From: Planctomycetota bacterium
GTDB lineage: Bacteria > Planctomycetota > Planctomycetia > Planctomycetales > Planctomycetaceae
DNA length: 64,000 bases
NCBI GenBank assembly: GCA_014584345.1
Contig: JACTNB010000008.1
Coordinates: 62,001 to 126,000, forward strand
Reading direction: 5' to 3'
Both the position numbers and the translations under genes were made by a program. The notes below the pieces were generated by a model. That model was not told the DNA's origin. It searched no databases and saw only the letters and a program-made list of their open reading frames with translations. Of this stretch, positions 38,171-49,004 are shown one piece after another. How positions within the stretch are numbered: the first letter of the stretch is position 1; the number at the start of each line of letters is the position of its first letter.

Positions 38171-38650
38171 GTGAAGAACACATCTGAACACACAAATCCT
38201 GCTCACAGTCTCCAGAGAGTTCAGAAATCCCGTGCGGGGTTTACTCTGCTGGAATTACTGATTGTCCTGGCAATTCTGGGCGTGATCGCCGCAATGGTGG
38301 TTCCGAATCTGTTGGGGAGCCAGAAAAAGGCGAATATCAAGGCGACCCAAACGAGTATTCACGGGTTGGAACAGGCCCTGAAGCTGTATGCGGTCGATCA
38401 TGCCGGCACCTATCCCACGGGGGGGCGCGAAGCAATCGAGCAATTGATGAGCAAAACCGACGAACAGGGAAAGAATGTGGATCCACTACTGCAGGAAATT
38501 CCCCTGGATGCCTGGGGGCAGCCGCTGAATTATGAGTATCCCAGTTCCAAGCTGACGGTGGACAAGCCTGCGATCTGGTCCTCGGGTCCGAATCGTCAGG
38601 ACGAGCAGGGGAGCGGGGACGATGTGAACAACTGGGGAACTCAGTCCTGA
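38171..38650 (+). CDS. gspG: Major pseudopilin GspG
   Basis: 159 residues from a GTG start; AGGAAG six bases upstream decides it. The leader ends at SRAGFTLLELLIVLAILG, with cleavage before Phe (after Gly), Glu5 present and a hydrophobic helix, then GLEQALKLYAVDHAGTYPTGGREAIEQL, PLDAWGQPLNYEYPS and SSGPNRQDEQGSGDDVNNW, the calcium-binding-loop signature of GspG. It is the major subunit of the T2SS pseudopilus. A seven-base-arm palindrome (TTGGCCT/AGGCCAA, 38103-38117) sits between it and gspF. Confidence 0.95.
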   Translation: MKNTSEHTNPAHSLQRVQKSRAGFTLLELLIVLAILGVIAAMVVPNLLGSQKKANIKATQTSIHGLEQALKLYAVDHAGTYPTGGREAIEQLMSKTDEQGKNVDPLLQEIPLDAWGQPLNYEYPSSKLTVDKPAIWSSGPNRQDEQGSGDDVNNWGTQS

Positions 38651-38801
38651 TGCCTTGCCCCGGCATCCCATTGGAACGGCGCGGTTGGGGAAGTGAGATG
38701 CAACATCGAAACCATCGCGAACGGCACTGGGGCATTCCGAGGCCACTGGCTTCGGAGCGGGGTATGTTTCCGCCTAGTTCGCCGGAAGAGAACATGACGC
38801 C

Positions 38802-39332
38802 ATGTGGACCATGACGCGCTCTTCGGGATTCACCCTGCTGGAACTGCTGTTGGCGGTATCCCTGCTGACGGTTCTGATATCGCTGTCGGTCCCCTCGGTG
38901 ACAGCCATACTCAAGCGGCAGGAGTTTCAGGAGGTAGCCGGTCAGGTCGAAGTGTTTCTGCAGGATGTGCGTCGCGAAGCCGTGATGAGTGGTCAGCCTC
39001 GGTGGATAAGGCACTCCTCGGGAGACCGCATGCTGGTCTCGGGCCTGCTCGGCGAACCCGTGACCCATTCGCTGCAACTTCCCGAAGGTTATGAGTTCAG
39101 TCGCTGTGAACTTGCAGAGCCTCTCGCAACCGAGCAACTGGGGGACCTGGGTTTGGAAGCGGTGAAACTGATGTGGTCGCCGGAAGTGCAATGGTACCCC
39201 GACGGGACCACGGACGATCTGCGATTCGAGGTGAGCAATCCGGACGGTCGGACATTCCAGTTTGACCTGCGTGGCTTGACGGGCCAGGTGAAGATCAGCC
39301 GGGGCACGGTTCCCCTCGATGGGGGTCGCTGA
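38802..39332 (+). CDS. Minor pseudopilin GspH-like
   Basis: 176 residues. SSGFTLLELLLAVSLLTVLISL is a pseudopilin leader and helix with Glu5. The remainder (FQEVAGQVEVFLQDVRREAVMSGQPRWIRHS, then beta-rich sequence) fits GspH/FimT-type minor pseudopilins. It overlaps the next gene by one base (TGATG). GspH assists pseudopilus assembly at the tip. Lies 150 bases after gspG. Confidence 0.82.
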   Translation: MWTMTRSSGFTLLELLLAVSLLTVLISLSVPSVTAILKRQEFQEVAGQVEVFLQDVRREAVMSGQPRWIRHSSGDRMLVSGLLGEPVTHSLQLPEGYEFSRCELAEPLATEQLGDLGLEAVKLMWSPEVQWYPDGTTDDLRFEVSNPDGRTFQFDLRGLTGQVKISRGTVPLDGGR

Positions 39333-39730
39333 TGTCCATTTCCCGACGCAAGGGCTTGTCGCTGCTGGAAGTGGTCCTCTCGATGGCGGTCCTGGCGACG
39401 TCCGTGGCGGTGCTGGGACAATTGTTGGATTCCGCGCGGTGGGCCGCCACGCGGGCAGCCTTGGAGACGCAGGCGATCCTGCACGCGGAATCCCTGCTGG
39501 CGGAGATTGTGGCGGCCGAAGTTTCGCCCGCAGAGATCACTCAGCAGCCATTCGAGGAGGATCCCGCCTGGAATTACAGTCTGCTGGTGGACGAAACCGA
39601 ATTCGAGACGATGTTGCAACTCACCCTGACCGTGCAGCATGTCAACCCGAACGACATCGTGGATGCGGAAGTGAGCCTGGTCCGCTGGCTGGCCGTTTTT
39701 GAAAGTTCGGAGCAGGAGACCTCCCCATGA
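39332..39730 (+). CDS. Minor pseudopilin GspI-like
   Basis: 132 residues. The leader KGLSLLEVVLSMAVLATSVAVLGQLL carries Glu5 and helix but has Leu instead of Phe after the cleavage Gly. The rest (AILHAESLLAEIVAAEVSPAEITQQP, then LTLTVQHVN) resembles GspI, the tip-complex pseudopilin. It shares a one-base overlap with the gene before and a four-base overlap (ATGA) with the gene after, so translation is tightly coupled. Confidence 0.82.
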   Translation: MSISRRKGLSLLEVVLSMAVLATSVAVLGQLLDSARWAATRAALETQAILHAESLLAEIVAAEVSPAEITQQPFEEDPAWNYSLLVDETEFETMLQLTLTVQHVNPNDIVDAEVSLVRWLAVFESSEQETSP

Positions 39731-40545
39731 ATCCTGCCCGGGATCGGTCTCGCCGAGGTTACACGTTGCTGGAACTGGTCCTGGCGGCGGGGATTTCCAC
39801 GCTGGTCATGGCGGGCATTGGATCCTTTATTTTTCTGGTGTATCGAATCCAGGCGACGACGGCGGGCGATGTCTCGGCCGCCGGTCTGTCACGGAATGTG
39901 CTGCGTCAACTCGAGTGGGATCTGCAGTCGATCCCGGGTCAACTGCCCGAGGCAGCCGTCGCCGATCCGTCCACCCAGGATACATCGAGCCTGTTGCAAG
40001 CCGTGGGAGAGACGGATTTTCTGGTTGCCTCCGAAACCGAGACGGCCGATATCGGGATCTGGCTTCGGGGGGATACGCAGTCTCTGGAAATTCTGGCCGA
40101 ACCTCCCCGCCGATCCGGGCGTCAATTTGTTGGCGATGTGGATCCCGAGACTTTTTCCGAGGTGCAACGGATGCGTCGGCGGGTTATCCGCTGGGGCTTA
40201 ACAGACTCCGTGACCCTGGCGGTTGCGATTCCCGAGGAACAAGCGGCGACGGCAATCATCCGCGCGGAGGGTCTCATCGATGCCCTGTCGGGGAGTATCG
40301 AGTATTCCGAGATGCTTCCCGTTCCCGAACTGCTCGCCCTGGAGTTCGCCTACTTCGATGGCTCGAGTTGGCTGGAAAGTTGGGACAGCGAGTCGGTCGG
40401 CGGCTTGCCCCGCGCGATCGAAGCCACACTCACACTGGCGATCGACACAGGGAACCGCAGTCTCGAAGTGTTTCCCCGGGAATTCACCGTGCGAAGAGTC
40501 CTCAGTCTGCCCACGCAACGATTCACAACGCTGGCCGTGGAATAA
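39727..40545 (+). CDS. Minor pseudopilin GspJ-like
   Basis: 272 residues. RRGYTLLELVLAAGISTLVMAGIGSFIFL is a pseudopilin leader (cleavage before Tyr, Glu5 conserved) and helix. RNVLRQLEWDLQSIPGQLPE and a long beta-rich body with FAYFDGSSWLESWDS match GspJ/PulJ-type minor pseudopilins (longer than GspI, shorter than GspK). No GspK-type gene follows. It closes the F-G-H-I-J operon, overlapping gspI by four bases. Confidence 0.82.
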   Translation: MNPARDRSRRGYTLLELVLAAGISTLVMAGIGSFIFLVYRIQATTAGDVSAAGLSRNVLRQLEWDLQSIPGQLPEAAVADPSTQDTSSLLQAVGETDFLVASETETADIGIWLRGDTQSLEILAEPPRRSGRQFVGDVDPETFSEVQRMRRRVIRWGLTDSVTLAVAIPEEQAATAIIRAEGLIDALSGSIEYSEMLPVPELLALEFAYFDGSSWLESWDSESVGGLPRAIEATLTLAIDTGNRSLEVFPREFTVRRVLSLPTQRFTTLAVE

Positions 40546-40695
40546 CCGGAATCTCTGCCAAAGGCGACTCGTATACGCGACCAGTCCCCCCCTTTTCGCG
40601 GGAATCCAGTCTAGGAAAAGGGTTGAGTCTGCAAACCGCTCCGGAATTCGGGTATCCTGTCGGAAGTCGATTCCTTCTGAACAGGGAGAGTACCG

Positions 40696-43167
40696 TTGCT
40701 GTCCGTGCAAAAACGATACTACACGAGAGCTGCCGTGGTGGGCCTGTTGTGCCTGCGAAGTCTGCTGGCATCCGCCGAGCCCGTGTGGGCGGACCAGCGG
40801 ATTGATTATTCGCGAGATATCCGGCCTATTCTGGCGACGAAATGCTTTACTTGTCATGGCCCGGATGAGCAAGCCCGCGAAGCCGGCTTGCGTTTGGATC
40901 ATCGATCTGCCGCCCTACTCCCGCTGGAGAGCGGCGCGCGGGCAATTGTGCCGGGAGACACCCAACAAAGTGAGTTGCTGGCAAGGGTTATCAGCCCGGA
41001 CGACGGCCTGCGCATGCCTCCCGCGGAATCCGGGAAGGAGCTATCGCCCGCGGAAATCGATCTGTTGCGGCATTGGATTGCAGAGGGAGCCGCATATGCC
41101 GAGCACTGGTCTTTTTCACCGGTACGGGACGTGGAAGCCCCTCGGGTGGGAATGGAATCGTGGATACGGAATGAAATCGATGCGTTTGTATTGGCGAGGC
41201 TTGAGGCAGCAGGGCTCTCCCCGTCGCCGGAAGCAGACCGGCGGCGCTTGCTGCGTCGCTTGTCGCTCGATTTGATCGGCCTGCCCCCCACTCCGGAGGA
41301 GGTGGAGGAATTCGCGCGCGACGAGCGGCCCGATGCATACGAAAGTCAAGTGGAAAAGTTGCTGGCCTCGCCCCATTTTGGCGAACGCTGGGGGCGGCAC
41401 TGGCTGGATCTGGCACGCTACGCCGACAGCAACGGCTATCTGGGAGACGAGTTTCGTCCGCAAGCGTATCGCTATCGGGACTGGGTGATATCGGCCATCA
41501 ATCAGGATCTGCCCTACGACCAGTTCACGATCGAGCAGATCGCGGGCGACCTGCTGCCCGAGGCGACGCAGCAACAGAAAATCGCGACCGGCCTGCATGC
41601 GAATGCGATGGTCAACACGGAAGCCGGCGTAGACCGCGAGGCAGATCGGGTGATTCAGACGGTCGATCGACTGAATACGGTGGGAACCGCGTGGCTGGGC
41701 TTGACGATTGCCTGCGCGGAATGTCATGCCCACAAGTATGACCCGATTTCGCAGCGGGAGTTTTACCAGATGTATGCGTTCTTCAACACGCTGGAACCCG
41801 ACAACCTGGTGATCGACGTGCTTCCCGCGCCGAAGGAAGATGAGGCGAAAAAACAGGCACGCCTGGAGAAAATGCAACAACTGGAAGCACAGTTGCGGGA
41901 GCGTCTGACGCAAGCCGCGGAAGGGCGTGAACAAGAGTTGCAAAAACATTTGGGCGTGGTGTCGCAACCGGTCGAGGCGCGCGCCGAGGCCGACAGGGAA
42001 GGGTTGGAGCACTGGCTGGCGGAACTGGACGCGGAGGCGAAAAAATGGGTCCAGGACTTCGAGAAGCTGGCCTTGCAGCAGCCACGACCGATCGAAGTGA
42101 AGGCGTTGTCGGTGCGGGAACGAACACCCCCGCGCATCACGCGGATTCATCACCGAGGGGATTTTCGTCAACCGGGAGAGGTGGTGCAGCCAGCCACGCC
42201 CGCTTTTCTGCCCCCCCTGCACCCGCGCGGGGCGACGCCCGATCGATTGGATCTGGCCCGCTGGCTGGTGCAACCAGAGCATCCGTTGACCGCGCGTACC
42301 GCGGTCAATCATGTCTGGCAGCATCTGTTTGGCCGGGGGCTGGTAACAACGGCGGATAATTTCGGCACAACCGGCAGCGAACCGTCGCATCCCGAACTGT
42401 TGGACTGGCTGGCGGGGCGATTCAGGGAAGGGGGGTGGAGCCGCAAGGCGCTGATCCGGTTGATCGTCACCTCGTCGACATACCGACAGGATTCGGTGTT
42501 CCCGGAAACGTTGCAACTTCGGGATCCCGAGAACATTCTGCTGGCGCGTCAATCCCGGTTGCGGCTGGAAGGGGAAATCGTGCGGGACGTGGCCCTTTCC
42601 GTGAGTGGCCTGCTGAATCGGCGGATTGGGGGGCCGAGCATCAAGCCGCCGCTGAATTCGCGTATCACGCAAGTGAGCCGGAACCAGGAATGGAAAGTCA
42701 GTTCCGGCACGGAAAAGTATCGGCGGGGATTGTATATCCTGTTTCGACGGGCAACCCCCTATCCGATGCTGAGCACCTTCGACGCTCCTGCTTCGACGGC
42801 AAGTTGCCCCGCCCGGGAACGTTCAAATTCGCCGTTGCAGGCGCTGACCATGTTGAATGATCCCGTGTTCTGGGAATGCGCGCAACACCTGGGCCGCAAG
42901 TTGGCCGGGCCTGGGGACGCTTCGACACGGGACTGGTTGCGTCTGGCGGTGCGCGAGACATTATCGCGCGAGCCCCTGGAGACGGAATTGTCGCGGCTCG
43001 AACAGTTGTACCAGGAGTACCGCGACCTGCTGGCTCGGGAATCGCTCGAGTCCTTGCGCGTGCTGACCGGTGACGACTCCCCCCGGGGTGAATCCCCGGA
43101 GCTGGCAGCCCGCGTGCTGGTGGCGCGGAGTCTCATGAATCTGGAAGAGTTCATCACGAGGGAATAA
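40696..43167 (+). CDS. PSD1 cytochrome with DUF1549 and DUF1553 domains
   Basis: 823 residues, starting at TTG 40696 (GGGAGAG just upstream). A signal peptide is followed by the cytochrome c-like PSD1 domain (heme site CFTCH, 50-54; IVPGDTQQSELL near 85), the DUF1549 domain (about 160-400; HFGERWGRHWLDLARYADSNGY, second CxxCH as CAECHAHKYDP near 340), a coiled-coil insertion (about 385-455) and the DUF1553 domain (about 510-780; PLTARTAVNHVWQHLFGRGLV, FDAPASTASCPARERSNSPLQAL). Planctomycete PSD1 proteins form a large exported family, suspected of oxidoreductive attack on polymers. It precedes the DUF1501 gene by two bases. Confidence 0.95.
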   Translation: MLSVQKRYYTRAAVVGLLCLRSLLASAEPVWADQRIDYSRDIRPILATKCFTCHGPDEQAREAGLRLDHRSAALLPLESGARAIVPGDTQQSELLARVISPDDGLRMPPAESGKELSPAEIDLLRHWIAEGAAYAEHWSFSPVRDVEAPRVGMESWIRNEIDAFVLARLEAAGLSPSPEADRRRLLRRLSLDLIGLPPTPEEVEEFARDERPDAYESQVEKLLASPHFGERWGRHWLDLARYADSNGYLGDEFRPQAYRYRDWVISAINQDLPYDQFTIEQIAGDLLPEATQQQKIATGLHANAMVNTEAGVDREADRVIQTVDRLNTVGTAWLGLTIACAECHAHKYDPISQREFYQMYAFFNTLEPDNLVIDVLPAPKEDEAKKQARLEKMQQLEAQLRERLTQAAEGREQELQKHLGVVSQPVEARAEADREGLEHWLAELDAEAKKWVQDFEKLALQQPRPIEVKALSVRERTPPRITRIHHRGDFRQPGEVVQPATPAFLPPLHPRGATPDRLDLARWLVQPEHPLTARTAVNHVWQHLFGRGLVTTADNFGTTGSEPSHPELLDWLAGRFREGGWSRKALIRLIVTSSTYRQDSVFPETLQLRDPENILLARQSRLRLEGEIVRDVALSVSGLLNRRIGGPSIKPPLNSRITQVSRNQEWKVSSGTEKYRRGLYILFRRATPYPMLSTFDAPASTASCPARERSNSPLQALTMLNDPVFWECAQHLGRKLAGPGDASTRDWLRLAVRETLSREPLETELSRLEQLYQEYRDLLARESLESLRVLTGDDSPRGESPELAARVLVARSLMNLEEFITRE

Positions 43168-43169
43168 GC

Positions 43170-44666
<1,497 letters not shown>

Positions 44667-44717
44667 GGAGGCGTCATTCAAGAAAGTTGCAAATTGCCTT
44701 GCCCGCGAAAAACGTGG

Positions 44718-46790
44718 TTATTTGGCGATCGGCTTGCCCATGGCATCAAGGGGATCGTGAATTTGTACCCGGTCGCCCAGATGATCGATCAGGTCGGTCA
44801 AGTCGTAATCGCGCAGTGCTCCGTGCACCAAGTTGACGACCTGATCCTCGGAGACGTCGGCCTTGACGATTGTTTTCCAGTCTTGCAGCATTTCGCGGAG
44901 TTGAACCCGGGAGACAAGCTCGGGCGGGGCCAGGCAGGCGGCGTGCAGCACGGGGGGACCGACTTCACCGACGGAGATCAACTCGAGTTGAGCGTCCGGG
45001 CCGAAGCCTTCGGGAGTACGTAGCCATTTGAGGGTTGCCAGCAGATCCTCGGCCCGCAAGCCGACATAACTGCGGCCCAGCAGGTAGGCAATAGTAACCT
45101 GGCGGGCATCTTCGCCGAAGCGGGTGTGATACCATTTTCCGTCGCCGGGGGCCGTTTCCCCCAGTCCGCGAAGGTCGATGGCAAGCACGATGGCCCCTTC
45201 GCGGGCGAGGGATTCGGCGGAATGTTCCTGGTCTCCCTCTCGAAAGCGGGCCTGTTTACCGGCGGCATGCAGATAGACAATGTAACGCGGTTTTTCAGGC
45301 GTTTCGGCGGGGCGATATAACAAGGCGGGAAGCAGAATTCCCGGTTCGGGTTCGAGGATCCACTGTTCGACGCGGAGGGAATCGAGCGTGAGTTCCCCGA
45401 TTTTTTTCGAGACGGGCGGGGCGAGATCCTGCCAGGATCGGATGCCGGCCCGTTGGGCGACTTTTACGAGCGCGACTGCGGGATCCTGCCAGTTGGCGAT
45501 CCGCTGCTCGGCGAGTCGTTCATATTCGGCGAGATTCAGGTCGAAGACGGAACGGGCCTCGGGCAGCAGTTGCACTTGCCCCGCCGGGGTGACGAGCACT
45601 TCCTCGTCGGACAGCAGTTCGATTTTGGGTTCGCGGATGGAGACATCCCTGCCCGCAAGCCAGCGGGACATCCATTGCGTGGCCGATTCGCGCAAGGGCT
45701 GGTGCCAGCCATGCTGTTCGTCCACTTCGGCCAGGGCGACTCGTTCGGGGAAACCGAGGCGGGTGTAGAGTCGTTTGGCCCGGCGATAGGATTCCCAGAC
45801 GCCGGCGATGGGGAAGAAATCCCGGGTGGCGGCACAGAGATTGATCGGCACGGGGGCGCGCATCAGCAGGTAGTCGGCGTGATCCATGCCCCACGCGAGT
45901 TGACCATGAATATTCTGTTCCGCATCCTGGGGGCCGATCGTGCCCAGCAGGTGGGAAAAACTGGTGATGTAACAGGAAGGGGAGGCCGCCTGAATACGGT
46001 CGTCGAGCGCCATGAGGTAGGCGGTCTGAGTCCCTCCACCGCTGTTGCCCATGCAGCCTATCCGGGCAGGGTCGACATCCTCGCGTGACTGAAGGTAATC
46101 GATGCCACGCATGCCATCCCAGATCTCGAAGCGCGCGGTGTTTTGTCCCAGGAGAATGGCACCGAGCCCCACCAGGGTGTGCCCCTGCGTGGAACTGGCA
46201 ACCGTGATTTTTCCGTCGGGATCCAGATGCTGATAACGTTCACCCTGACAGATGGGATCAATGATCAAGCCGACCATGCCGTTCAATGCCAGCAGCGCGG
46301 TGGCGGATTGATAACCGGCCAGGGCCTTGCCGTTCGCGGAATGCCCGCAGACCACCAGCACTCCGGGATAGGGGGCCTGCCATTGCGGGGAATCGGGTAT
46401 GAAGCAGAGGGCGCTCACGTAATGACGAGGCTGGCTTTCGAACAGGATTTTTTCGACGCGATAGCCTTCGCGCTGAATCACGCCTGTCACTTGCGGGTTG
46501 AGGGGGGTACGTTCGGGGAAGCCTCCCAGTTCCTCGACGAACCGCTGGCTCAACTCCTGTTGATACGAGGCGATCTGTTCGGGCGTCTTGAGGGATTCGT
46601 AGCGATCCGCCCAGCGCTGGGCTGCGGCCTCGGTTTGCGCGTTCAGCCAATGGGTCATCATGGCCCGGGGTTGGGGATGGATTTTCTCTGTCAGGACGGC
46701 AGCGGTTTCGTCGCCGGCAACGGTCGCCAGAGGCATCTCCATCAGACAGCAGACGGCTAATAACGCGAGATATCGAAAATGGCAGTGCAT
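44718..46790 (-). CDS. Two-lobed alpha/beta hydrolase, acetylxylan-esterase-like
   Basis: 690 residues with a signal peptide (residues 1-26). The first lobe (about 100-410) is a full hydrolase: GVLVVCGHSANGK (143-155), ICQGERY, GCMGNSGGGTQTAYL with nucleophile Ser250, and DEQHGWHQP for the His. A second hydrolase-like lobe (about 490-690, IVYLHAAGKQARFREGD, VLAIDLRGLGET) lacks a clear Ser nucleophile (position reads VGEVGPP), so it is probably inactive. The pattern fits Abhydrolase_7/acetylxylan esterase relatives common in planctomycete polysaccharide work. It converges with the PSD1/DUF1501 operon. Confidence 0.85.
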   Translation of the reverse strand: MHCHFRYLALLAVCCLMEMPLATVAGDETAAVLTEKIHPQPRAMMTHWLNAQTEAAAQRWADRYESLKTPEQIASYQQELSQRFVEELGGFPERTPLNPQVTGVIQREGYRVEKILFESQPRHYVSALCFIPDSPQWQAPYPGVLVVCGHSANGKALAGYQSATALLALNGMVGLIIDPICQGERYQHLDPDGKITVASSTQGHTLVGLGAILLGQNTARFEIWDGMRGIDYLQSREDVDPARIGCMGNSGGGTQTAYLMALDDRIQAASPSCYITSFSHLLGTIGPQDAEQNIHGQLAWGMDHADYLLMRAPVPINLCAATRDFFPIAGVWESYRRAKRLYTRLGFPERVALAEVDEQHGWHQPLRESATQWMSRWLAGRDVSIREPKIELLSDEEVLVTPAGQVQLLPEARSVFDLNLAEYERLAEQRIANWQDPAVALVKVAQRAGIRSWQDLAPPVSKKIGELTLDSLRVEQWILEPEPGILLPALLYRPAETPEKPRYIVYLHAAGKQARFREGDQEHSAESLAREGAIVLAIDLRGLGETAPGDGKWYHTRFGEDARQVTIAYLLGRSYVGLRAEDLLATLKWLRTPEGFGPDAQLELISVGEVGPPVLHAACLAPPELVSRVQLREMLQDWKTIVKADVSEDQVVNLVHGALRDYDLTDLIDHLGDRVQIHDPLDAMGKPIAK

Positions 46791-46875
46791 GGAGGGCCTC
46801 GTCAAGGGGAGCGTGGGCAAGGATGGAGCCGCGCGGGATAGCGCGGCTCTGGAGCGTATCGCATCGATCGGCAGG

Positions 46876-48291
46876 TTACACGTTGTAGTAGAGATCGAAT
46901 TCGTAGGGATGGGGCCGCAGTCGCACCGCGTCGATTTCGTTTTCGCGTTTGAATTGGATAAAGGAGTTGAGCATGTCCTCGGAAAAGACATCGCCCGCGG
47001 TAAGGAAGTCGTGATCGGCTTCGAGTGCTTCGAGGGCTTCGTTAAGCGAGGTAGGAGCGACGTTGGTCTCGGCCAGTTCCTCGGGAGTCATGTCGTAGAT
47101 ATCGCGATCCAGGGGTTCGCCGGGATCGGTCTTGTTCTGGATGCCATCGATCATCGCCATCATCATGGCGGTGAAACTGAGGTAGCCACAGGCGGAGGGA
47201 TCGGGCGTACGGAATTCGACGCGTTTTGCCTTGGGGCTGGCGCTGTACATGGGAATGCGGCAAGAGGCGGAGCGATTTCGTTGACTCATGGCCAGCGTCA
47301 CCGGAGCCTCGTATCCGGGAACAAGCCGGTGGAAACTGTTGACGGTGGGATTGGAGAGCGCAATCAGGGCTCGCCCGTGCCTGAGGATACCGCCGATGGC
47401 ATGCAGCGCGGTTTCGCTCAGCCCGGCGTAGCCGTCGCCGGCCATCAGTGTGTTCCCGTCCTTCCAGAAGGACATATGAGTGTGCATGCCGGAACCGTTG
47501 TCCTCGAAGATCGGCTTGGGCATGAAGGTGACGGTTTTACCATGACGCTTGGCCACATTCTTGATGATGTACTTGTACCACATGAACTGGTCGGCCATGG
47601 TGAGGAGATCGGCGAATTTCATGTCGATTTCACACTGGCCGGCGGTTCCGACCTCGTGATGATGGGCTTCGACGACGATGCCGATCTTGCGCATTTCCTC
47701 GACCATGTCGCCCCGTACATCGGCCAGGGTATCGCTGGGGGAGACTGGAAAATACCCGGCCTTGTAGCCGACCTTGTGTCCCAGGTTGCCCGTGACTTCG
47801 GAACGTCCGGTATTCCAGGCGGCTTCGGAGGAATCGATTTCATACATGGCACCGCGCTGGCTGGTGAGATAGCGGATGTCGTCGAAGATGAAGAATTCCG
47901 GTTCGGGTCCGACGAAGCAGGTATCGGCGATGCCGGTGCTTTTCAGGTATTCCCGTCCCCGCTTGGTGACACCGCGAGGATCCTTGTGGTAGGGCTGCTT
48001 GGTGATGGGATCGAAGATATCTGCGATCACGCTGATGGTTTTGAGGGAGAAGAAGGGGTCGAGGCGTGCGGTACTGGCATCGGGGATGGCAATCATGTCC
48101 GATTCGTTAATGGCCTGCCAACCGCGAATCGAGGAGCCATCGAAACCGAAGCCATCCTCGAAGATACTTTCATCGATAGTGTCGACGGGATAGGTGCAAT
48201 GCTGCCAGGTTCCAAACATGTCGCAGAACTTGAGATCAAACTGGACGACCTGCTGCTCCTCGACGAACTGGAAAAATTCCTGCGGTGTCAT
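46876..48291 (-). CDS. glnA: Type I glutamine synthetase
   Basis: 471 residues, ATP-dependent synthesis of glutamine from glutamate and ammonia. DGFGFDGSSIRGW (46-58), GPEPEFFIFDD (128-138), EVGTAGQCEID (213-223), KPIFEDNGSGMHTHMSFW (259-276), NPTVNSFHRLVPGYEAP (314-330) and RNRSASCRIP (338-347) are the classic blocks. Tyr399 in RDIYDMTPEE sits at the adenylylation site of GSI-beta enzymes, so control by GlnE is expected. The upstream region (48292 onward) may hold nitrogen-control sites; none was recognised. The opposite strand has a long shadow frame. Confidence 0.97.
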   Translation of the reverse strand: MTPQEFFQFVEEQQVVQFDLKFCDMFGTWQHCTYPVDTIDESIFEDGFGFDGSSIRGWQAINESDMIAIPDASTARLDPFFSLKTISVIADIFDPITKQPYHKDPRGVTKRGREYLKSTGIADTCFVGPEPEFFIFDDIRYLTSQRGAMYEIDSSEAAWNTGRSEVTGNLGHKVGYKAGYFPVSPSDTLADVRGDMVEEMRKIGIVVEAHHHEVGTAGQCEIDMKFADLLTMADQFMWYKYIIKNVAKRHGKTVTFMPKPIFEDNGSGMHTHMSFWKDGNTLMAGDGYAGLSETALHAIGGILRHGRALIALSNPTVNSFHRLVPGYEAPVTLAMSQRNRSASCRIPMYSASPKAKRVEFRTPDPSACGYLSFTAMMMAMIDGIQNKTDPGEPLDRDIYDMTPEELAETNVAPTSLNEALEALEADHDFLTAGDVFSEDMLNSFIQFKRENEIDAVRLRPHPYEFDLYYNV

Positions 48292-48549
48292 GGGCCTGCT
48301 CCTCTTGATTCAGGGGACTCGGATGAGAGAAATTTCGCGCGCGTCTCGGGGAACCCGGTCCACGTGCAAGACACACATCGACCTCCGTCGAGTCCGCGCG
48401 ATCATTGCCATCGGGGGAAATGATCGATTTTCTCTCGGGAGCATCACGGGGGAATTGCAGTAAGTGGAGTATGCGACAAAAGGGGGGCGGAGTTCAAGCG
48501 TGAGCCTCGGATCGCGAGGCACGGCTTTTAGGGGCGTGTGATTTACGCA
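48292..48549. other. Upstream region of glnA
   Basis: About 260 bases. A six-base-pair hairpin (GCCTCG/CGAGGC, 48504-48520) lies near its right end. No gene is supported. Confidence 0.4.
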
Positions 48550-48590
48550 TTCTTGTGTGCCACGGCTGACACAACCGTGGCACACAAGAA
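48550..48590. repeat. REP-like long hairpin
   Basis: A perfect 16-bp inverted repeat (TTCTTGTGTGCCACGG at 48550-48565, complement at 48575-48590) with a nine-base loop. The TTGTGTGCCAC core recurs near the start of the 174-bp repeats (TTGTGTGCCACTGG), so a common dispersed element is likely. It could also stop transcription coming from the right. Confidence 0.75.
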
Positions 48591-48623
48591 ATCAACAGAC
48601 CGTTAGCGCCGTCGTATTGTCAA

Positions 48624-48884
48624 TCATGAACTCACCGAATAGCTGGGCTGCGTCTCCTGTCGCAACGTGAAATACACCATGACAACCGAGATTGCCAGAC
48701 CACTCAACAGGCGCAGCCAGGGAGGCCTTGCGGCATCTTGAAACTCGCGGCGGTGCCGATGGAACAGCACGCCCCACCCGAAATACAATCCGTAATACAG
48801 CAAACGAGTGGGATCGGGAACAAACGAATTGTGGAAGGCGATGGCAGGGGAAAGGTCGCCGCAAAGCAGCAAGGCCGTCGGCAA
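48624..48884 (-). pseudogene. Degraded acyltransferase-3-like C-terminal fragment
   Basis: Frame of 86 codons from a TTG, reading LPTALLLCGDLSP...NSFVPDPTRLLYYG then LYFGWGVLFHRHRREF and PPWLRLLSGLAISVVMVYF. The F-V-P-D-P-T-R-L-L-Y-Y-G-L-Y-F-x-x-G-x-L-x-H-R-H segment is characteristic of the last membrane region of bacterial acyltransferase 3 (integral membrane O-acyltransferase) proteins. About 36 bases further upstream the frame meets a stop, and nothing else of the enzyme is present, so it is a remnant. Only fragment recognition supports it. Confidence 0.5.
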
Positions 48885-49004
48885 CGCGCTGGGGCAGCGA
48901 ATGCCTCCAGTGTCGCGGGAACATCAAGGGGGCATGAGAGGCGACAGCCTGCGAGGGGAAAGGAGCGGGGAAACCGGTCTCCCCTGCTACCGAGTGCGAT
49001 ATGC

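Noticed and set aside
41116..42672. 518-codon leftward frame opposite the PSD1 gene
   Set aside because: Antisense of DUF1549/DUF1553 sequence, no ribosome site or domain.
46660..48423. 587-codon open frame on the + strand across glnA
   Set aside because: It is exactly antisense to glnA, whose motifs are complete; high GC at third positions opens antisense frames. Its composition is not protein-family-like.
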